A DNA stretch of 54,467 bases from CAZJYI01 sp964550025. GTDB lineage: Bacteria > Verrucomicrobiota > Kiritimatiellia > UBA8416 > CAYOBW01. The stretch lies in assembly GCA_964550025.1 (NCBI GenBank), contig CAZJYI010000071.1, forward strand, positions 1 to 54,467, read 5' to 3'. Shown here one piece after another: positions 37,701 to 46,700 of this stretch (within the stretch, counting starts at the first letter, position 1; each line of letters starts with the position of its first letter). The notes under the pieces were generated by a model. It did not search any database and was not told the DNA's origin. It saw nothing but the letters and a program-made list of their open reading frames with translations. Position numbers and translations under genes: made by a program.

Positions 37701-40700
37701 GTGCCCGAGCTGGTGGACTCGACCACCCACATCTGGGCATACTGGGGCAACCCGGACCAGACCTACGTGCCGGCCTACACGACCAACGGCGCGACCTGGA
37801 CCGAGGACTTCGCCGGCGTGTGGCACATGACTCAGACGAACGCACAGGATTCAACAGCCTACGCTCGTCATGGCACCGCATCCGGCGCCCCCGCCCTGCT
37901 GGACGGACCGATCGATGGAAGCCTGAACTTCGTGGCCGCGAACAACGACTTCGTCACGATTCCGGGATACAAAGGCCCCCTGGGTTCATCCGCCAGAACG
38001 GCATCGGCCTGGATCAAGACCACGAGTGCCAATGCGGCCGTGCTGTCGTGGGGCCCGGACGCCCCGGGCGCAAAGTGGATCTTCCGCGTTCAGACCGGGA
38101 ACGGGAATCCGGGGGCGATCCGTGTCGAGGTCAACGGCGGGTACAACGTAGGCATGACGCCCGTCAACGACGACCAATGGCACTATGTCTCCGCAACGTT
38201 TGCCGACGACGGCACGCCGAACGTGCAGGACGTACTGCTCTATGTTGACGGTGTACCGGACGGAAGCTCCGAGTCGGTGCCGCGGGCCATCAACACGACG
38301 AGCGGAAGTGACGTGCGAATTGCCCAGGACCATTCGAACCGCAAGTTCGACGGCCCGCTGGACGAAGCGCGGATCAGTTTCGTTGCGCGTTCGGCCGCCT
38401 GGATCCAGGCTTCGTACTCGAACCAGGTGCCGGGCTCGACGTTTGCGGCTTATGACCAGGCCTTCGTCCCGTACCCCACCCTGCGCATTGCCGCGTCTCC
38501 CGTCGCTCCGACACCCCCGGCGGGTCTGTACACCAACGACTACGGCACCGTGTTGACCAACAGCGTGGCATCACATGTCATCCAGGGCGGCGCAGAGTAC
38601 CTGTGCACCGGCTGGGCCATGACCGGCAACTCGCCGACCGGCGGAGCCGCCAATGTGATGGTGATGACGCACACCAACGATGCCGTGCTGACCTGGCTGT
38701 GGGATACGAACTACTGGCTGGACACGGAGGCGATGGCCTACGGCTCGGTCGCCCCGGGGGACCAGTGGGTACCGGCCGGTTCAAACGTGACGGTGGTCGG
38801 CACGCCAGACACGAACTACACCTTCGGCGTGTGGACGGGCGACGGCACGAACTACATCACGTCGGGCAACATCTACTCGCCGACCGTGACGGTCACCATG
38901 ACCGGACCGGTGCAACTCACGGCGGCCTTCGACCGGCAGCCGGTCATCGACAACGGCCCGGTGGTGCCCGGGGTCGGCTACGCGGACCTGGGCTACGACC
39001 TGAGCGACGGCGGTGCTGCCAACGTCACGATCTACTGGGGGCCGACGGACGGTGGGACCAACGCCGGGGACTGGGCCTATTCGATCGGACCCAATGGGGT
39101 ACCGGAAGGCAGCAGTGCGTTCCGTACTACCGACCCCGCGTACTTTGGGATTCAGTACTACTACCGCTGCTACGCGCAGAATACCGATGGCGACGCGTGG
39201 GCGCCGGCAACGGGGATGTTCATCGCACTCGACCCGAACTACGCCCCGGGCCTCTTGTCCGGTTCCATCGCGCAGACCGGCATCAACACGACCACGCCGA
39301 ATCCCGGTACGGGCGCGGACCTGGGCCCCGAGCTCGCCAGGTCAAACGCCAAGCCGCCATGGGCCGACTACACGACCTTTGTCTACAGCGGCCAGATCTA
39401 CTTCAACGGCGGCACCTATGTCTTCGCCGAGAGCATCGACGACAACGTCTGGCTCGAGATCGACGGTACCGTCTACATGAATGACGGCAGTTGGAACAAC
39501 ATCTCGACCTCCGGTCCGATCGGCAAGCCTCCCGGCTGGTACGACTTCGAGGTGCGCATGTACAACGGCGGGGGTGGCGCCGGCTACGTCAACCTGAACC
39601 CCGGCTTCCAGTACAACACGAACGGCGTCGACACGACCAACGACGCGGACTACGACTACCCCGAAGACGACGGCAACATGTCGCTCTTCCGCTATTACCT
39701 TCCGCCCTCCGACGCCCTGGCGCGCATCCAGAATGATCCCCCCACCCCGAGCGGCATCACCACGACCTCGATCCTCATGAACGCCACGCTCGATGCACAC
39801 GAGTCCGTGTTCGACGTCTACGTCCACTACGGCATGACCGACATGGGGTCGACGGGCACGTGGGACCAGACGGTCTACATAGGCAGCTACACCAACGTCC
39901 TGGCGCAGCCGATCGACTACACGGCCGCGGGACTGACGCCGGACACGGGGTACTTCTACGCCTTTTCGGCATCCAATGCTCTCGTGCACCACTGGGGTGA
40001 GCCGAGCGTGCCGGCCTACACGATCGGGCCGCCCACGGTCGTCAACAGCGGCATCGATCCGGCGAAAACGTGGGGACCGCCAATCACCATGAACGGGAAC
40101 CTGACGGCGGGCGGCGCGGCCGACATCACGGTGTACTGGGGCGCGTCCGACGGCGGCACCAACGCCGGAACGTGGCCCACGGCCAACGCCCTCGGCGCCG
40201 TCGCGCAGGGAGCGTTCTCGTCGCAGACCCCGGCCAACCTGCTGTACGGGCTGCAGTACTACTACCGCTGTTATGCGTCCAACGTATCCGGGACGGATTG
40301 GGCCGACACATCCGAACCTTTCCTGGTACCGCCGACACGCGCCACGGTTCCCATCGCCGGGCTTCGCCGGCGTCCCGGACTCAGTGTCGAGGTGTACAAC
40401 GGCCGCTCGGGCGACGCGAACCTGTACCCGGCCGCGCTGGAATCCGTCACCCCGGACGGCATCCACACGTTGCCGGGCGACCTGAACTACAATGCCATCA
40501 ACCCGGACATGACGGCCGTCTACCCGTCCGTCGTTAACTTCGACAACATCACGGTGCACTGGCGCGGATCATTCGAGGCCGACGAGACGACGACCTACGG
40601 TTTCGGCACGCGAAGCGATGACGGAAGCATGGTGTTTCTCGATCTCAACCGTGACGGCGACTTCCAGGACCCGGGCGAGCTCATCGTCAACAACTCGGGG

Positions 40701-43700
40701 CGACACGGTGACCGGACGATCACCGCCACCGTCAGTCTCGCGGCAGGCTTCTACCCCATCGCCATCACGTTCGACGAGTCCGGCGGCGGCGATACGATGC
40801 TCGCACGCTGGGGCAAGAACACGGCCGACTGGAACGCCATGACATGGGTCAACGGGACTACCGGCCCCTTCCTGCTGGAGACGCCCGTGCACATCATCGT
40901 TGCCAACGCGATTCCTTCGGACATGACGGCGACCGACGCGACGTTCAACGGCTCACTCACGGCTCCGAACGGCGTCTATGACGTGTACGCCTATTGGGGC
41001 GAAACCGACGGCGGAACGAACGCCGCGGCGTGGGCCAACACCAATCACGTCGGCAGGTACACCAACGCCAACGCGCAGGCCCTCGCTCTCATGGTCTCCT
41101 GGCTGCCCGCCGACACGGAGATCTTCTACACCTTCGGCGCAACGAACCTGCAGGTGCACGAGCTTGCGGCGCCGAGCGAGAGCTTCCGCACCGTGATCGC
41201 ACCCCTGGTCAGCAATACGCCCCCCACGGACGTGATGGCAGACGGCACGGCGACCCTCAACGGGACACTCATCGCGGGAGGCAGCGCCGACATCACGATC
41301 TACTGGGGCACGACCGACGGCGGTCCGGCAACCGGGGCATGGGACAACACGAACGCGCTCGGGCTGCAGGTCGGGAACGGTCCCTTCGCGCTCCCCGTGG
41401 CAGGACTGCCGGCCGGTGAAACGTACTACTACCGGGCCTATGCCACCAATAGCGAAGGTAGCGTCTGGGCAGACCCGGCAGAGAGCTTCACAACGGCACC
41501 GGCGGCGATCAGCATCGCGGACGCAAGCGTGACGGAAGGCGACACAGGGACGACCACCCCCGCGATGTTCACGGTCACGCTGTCGGCCACAAGCGCCCCC
41601 GCCGTCACCGTGGACTACGCCACCTCGGACATCTCGGCACAATCCGGCGGGGACTACGTGGCGACCAGCGGGACCCTGACCTTCAGCAACGGCCAGACCG
41701 TTGCGCAGATCACGGTCGACGTTCGGGGCGACGTCGAGGACGAGCTGCTCGGCGAAACCTATGCGGTCACCTTGAGCGACCCCGTCAACGCCACGATCGC
41801 GGACGGGGATGCGGTCGGCACCATCGTGGATGACGATACGGGCCTCGGCAAGTGCCTGTACAAGATGAAGATCACCTTCAGCGGGTACGAAGGCGCTGAA
41901 ACGCTGACGAACTTCCCGGCGCTGGTGGTATTCAACAACTCGCTGACCAATTTCGACTACGCGACGTTCGCGTCGGCCACGGGCGGCGACCTGCGTTTCA
42001 TGAACGCAGCCGAGGACAGGGAACTGAACTACGAAGTCGAAGAGTGGAACACGAACGGCGACTCTTCGGTCTGGGTGCAGGTGCCCGAACTGGTCGACTC
42101 CAGCACGTACATCTGGGCGGCTTGGGGCTGCCCGGAGGCCACGCAGGCGCCGGCCTACACGACCAACGGGGCGACATGGTCGGAGGGATACCACGGGGTC
42201 TGGCACATGAACGAGGACGCGGCAGCCGACGGCGCCTCTGATTCCACGGCGCTGTCGAACAACGGAACCCCGACCGGCACGCCTCCCACCACGAACGGCG
42301 TGGTTGCCGGGGGCCGCTCCATGGCCGGGTCGCACAAGTTCACCGTCGGCAGCACCCTTGATCTGAGTGGAAAGGCATTCACGCTGAGCTCCTGGGCCAA
42401 CCGGACGGGGGTAGGCGGCGACAACATGTGGTTCGGCGGCGGGCAGAACTCCGCGAGCCTGGGATTGCATTGCGGGTTCCGCGGCAACAGGATCTGGTTC
42501 GGGCTCTACGCGGACGACGGCCGGTGCGACACCGACTACAGTGCGGATGCGGGCGCCTGGCACCATTACACCTGGACCTTGGACGGCGCGCACATAAAGC
42601 AAATCTACCGCGACGGCATTGCCGTGCCCACCGTCGGCAGCATGAACGACTTCTACGGGAGCACCGGGCTCGAGATCGGGGCGAACCGTCCCGCGCCGTC
42701 CTACCGGGGAGACCTGGACGAACTGCGCGCCTCACCGGGCATCGCCCGCTCGCCGGACTGGATCCGGGCGGTCTACCTGAACATGGCCTCCAACGACGTC
42801 TTCAACGGCTACGGTCCGACGGAGGATACGCAGCCCGGCGCACCGAGAATCATCGTGGTCGACGGGGCCACCAACGTCGCCGGCACCACGGCGTTCCTCA
42901 CGGCACAGCTCACGTCGACCGGTACGTCGACCACGGCGCTGTCCGTGTACTGGGGCGAAGAGGACGGGGGCCAGGTACCTGCCTACTGGGCGCATTCGGC
43001 GTCACTGGGCAACGCGGCCGGCCCCGTGCCGGAGGACTTCTCGCACCTCGCATCCGGGTTGGCCCCGCACACGATGTACTACTACAGCTACGAAGCCACC
43101 AACAGCGGGGGCAGCCGCTGGGCCGGCGCCCAGTTCACAACCTACGGTCCTCCCGCAATCGAGAACACCGGCGCCTCCAATATCACGATTACCACGGCCA
43201 CACTGAACGGCACGCTGACCAGCACCCTGCCCACCGACGTGACCGTCTACTGGGGACTCACGGACGGCGGCACGACGACGGTGTGGGACGCTACGAACAC
43301 GTTCCACATGGCCACCGACGGCCCCTTCAGCGTTCCGCTGACCGACCTCCTGGCGAACGGCGACTACTGGTATCGCAGCTACGCCACAAACGCCTTCGGT
43401 GACATGTGGGCCAGCACCTCCACCAACTTCACCACGCCGGAGGCAACGCTCTCGATATCCGACGCAGCCATGGCTGAAGCCGACGCCGACTTGCTCTTCA
43501 CAGTCACGCTGTCGCATACGAGTGCCACGGCCGTCGCGGTCAACTTCGCGACCGCGGACGGTACGGCCACGGCGGGCAGCGACTACACGCAAACCAACGG
43601 CACGCTCACGATTCCGGCCGGTTCCGTCACGGGTCAGATCGCCGTTCCGGTGAACGACGACCTCGATGTCGAATGGCCCAGCGAGGCGTTCACGGTCGAG

Positions 43701-46700
43701 CTCAGCGGCCCGCTCAACGCGTCGATTACGGATGCGGCAGCAACCGGGACGATCACCGACAACGACGTCGGCATGGACGCCTGGACCCACCGCATGCCGA
43801 TCGAGTTCACGGGATACACCAATGCCACGACACTGACGAACTTCCCTGCACTGGTCGTGCTCAACGAGAGCCGGTCGGGATTCTCGTACAGCCAGTTCGC
43901 CTCGCCGACCGGGGCGGACCTGCGCTTCACGGACGGGGCCGGAACCGAGCTGCTGGACTACGAGATCGAGGTCTGGAACACCAACGGCGACTCCGTCATC
44001 TGGGTGCGGGTGCCCGAGGTGGTCAACAACACGGATTCGATCGTGGCCTATTGGGGCCGTCCCGGGATCGGTGCGCCGCCGTCCATCACCAACGGCGCGA
44101 CCTGGTTGGCTGACTACGGCGGCGTGTGGCACATGCAGGCCGTCAATCCCCCGGACTCAACGGCCAACGACAACGACGGGCTGGCGAGCAACTCGCCGAC
44201 GCCTACGAACGGCATCGCGGGCAACGGCCTGGCGCTCGAAGACCCCAGTTCCGCCGCCGGCAACGAGGACGACATCCGCATCGATGACGACGACACCATC
44301 GACCCCTTGACGTTCACGGCCAGCACCTGGATCAAGACGACCGACGCGGGGGATTGGTACCGCAATATCATGGGCAACTTCGGAGCCAACGGCGGCGGAG
44401 GCAACTTCTGGGGCCTGGGCTGGATGAACCCCAACGACCTCGGTTTCGTGGTTCGCGTGGGAGGCGGCGCCAACACAACACGGGTCAGCGGCGGTCCGTT
44501 GAATGACGGCAACTGGCATCAGCTCGTGGGGATTCGAAGCGGTTCGGACGTTACGCTCTACGTCGACGGGCAGTTCGTGCAGACCGGCGCACGGGCCGGC
44601 TCGCCACAGAACAACGAACAGCTTTGGATCGGCAACCACGGCACGTACGGGAGCGGCATCAACGGTACGATCGACGAATCGCGCATTGCCACGGCCGTCC
44701 GCTCCGGCGACTGGATCATGGCGCGCTACGAGATGGAAAAGCCCGACTCGACGTTCCTCACGTACGGCGACGCCGGACTGCAGTTCCCGACGCTGCAGAT
44801 CGCGTCCGCGCACGGGACCCCCACCCCGGCCGCCGGGGTTCACACCAATGCCTACGGCACGGTGCTGACCAACAGCGTGACCTCGCCCGTCACGCTCGGC
44901 AGCATCGAGTACGTCTGCACCGGGTGGGCCATGACGGGCAACGACCCCGCGAGCGGGACCACCAATGTGATGACGATGGTGCACACCAACGACGCTATGC
45001 TGACGTGGCTATGGGAGACAAACGCACTGAACGATCTGGGTGACCTGCCCGCCGCCTACGGCATCACACTCATAGCGGACAACGGGGCAGCGCACGCGAT
45101 TTCCGGCGTCGGCGACGTCGTGCTCGGATCGCAAATCGACACCGAGAACGAGGGCCGGGAAAGTGCGTTGGCCGACGGCGACGACAACGACGGGACGGAC
45201 GACGAGGACGGTATCGCCGTGGTCGGCGGATGGCAGGAGGGTGTCGGGCAAGGCGCTGTCGAGGTCACCGTTACGGGCGGATCCGGCTACCTGAGCGCCT
45301 GGATCGACTGGGCCGGCAACGACCAGTTCACCGACATCGGCGACCAGGTACTGGACATGGCGCCGGTAGTGGCCGGCGTACAGACCAACACCTTCACGGT
45401 GCCCGCTGGCATGTTCTCGGCGGCGGGGACATTCCGGCGTTTCGCGCGCTTCCGGCTGTGGACAAACAGCACACCCGCCCTGTCGCTCACGGGGCTGGTG
45501 GTGAACGGCGAGGTGGAGGACTACCGGCTGCAGATCCAGATCGACAACCTGCCGCCACTGGCAGCCAACGACGCGACGAGTGTCGTTTCCGGAGCGTCCG
45601 TGGTCGTAGACGTCCTGGCCAACGATTCAGACCCTGACAGCGACCCTCTCACCGTCACGAACGTGACGCAGGGCACGAAGGGTTCAGTCGCAATCGGCGC
45701 AAGCGCCTCGAACGTCACCTACACCGCGACCCTGGGCATGTCCGGCTACGACCGGTTCACCTACTGGGTCAGCGATGGCCGGGGCGGTTGGGCAACGGCC
45801 GAGGTGACCGTCGCCATCGACCCGTTGGAGACGTACGTTTCCGCCGGCGGGTCCAACACGTGGCCTTACGCGGACTGGAACATGGCGGCCCACGCGATCC
45901 AGGATGCCGTGGACGCCGTCGCGCCGAGCGGCATGGTGTGGGTGACGAACGGAACGTACAACACGGGCAGCATGATCGTCGACGGGATGCCCTGCCGCGT
46001 CGCGTTGACCAAAGCGGTGACACTGCGGAGCGTCAACGGTGAGGAAGTAACGACCATCCAGGGCCAGGGGCCTCCGGGACCGTCTGCCGTGCGCTGCCTG
46101 TACGTAGGCAACGGGGCCGTGCTTTCGGGCTTCACGCTCAGCAACGGGGCCACGCACCTGGGTGTTCCGGATCTGCCTGCCCCTCCGCCCACTATGGTCG
46201 CGAGCATCGTCAGGTACCAACAGAGCGGCGGCGGCGCGCGCCTGCACAACGGCGGCGTGCTGTCGAACTGCGTGGTGGAGGGCAACTCGGCCTTTGCCCG
46301 CGGCGGCGGCGTCTTCTGCGACGGCGGCGGCACGCTGATCGGCTGCACGCTCCGCAACAACTCGGCCCTCCTCGGGGGTGGTGTTTCGCTGCACGACGGC
46401 AGCGTACTCGCCTGTCACATCGTGGGGAACACGGCCAACCCGACCGGGCTCGGCGGCGGCGTGCACGTCGGTTCGCCGGGACTGATCCGCAACAGCCTGG
46501 TCATCAGCAATACGGCCCCCGTCGGCGGGGGAATGGCGCTGGTGTCCACGGGCGGCGTGGCAGCCACGGTCCAGAACTGCACCATCGCGTCCAACACGGC
46601 CACGCTCGCAGCCGGCGGGCTGAGCTGCGTCAGCACGTCGCCGGGACCGAGCATTGCCAACTCGATCATTTACCACAACAGCGCACCCGTTTCGCAAAAC

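Noticed and set aside
30210..43435. Regularly recurring GACGGCGGCACNAACGCCGG-type DNA, considered as a CRISPR or tandem repeat
   Set aside because: Spacing is hundreds of bases, copies are degenerate and in frame, and they encode the Fn3-like unit.
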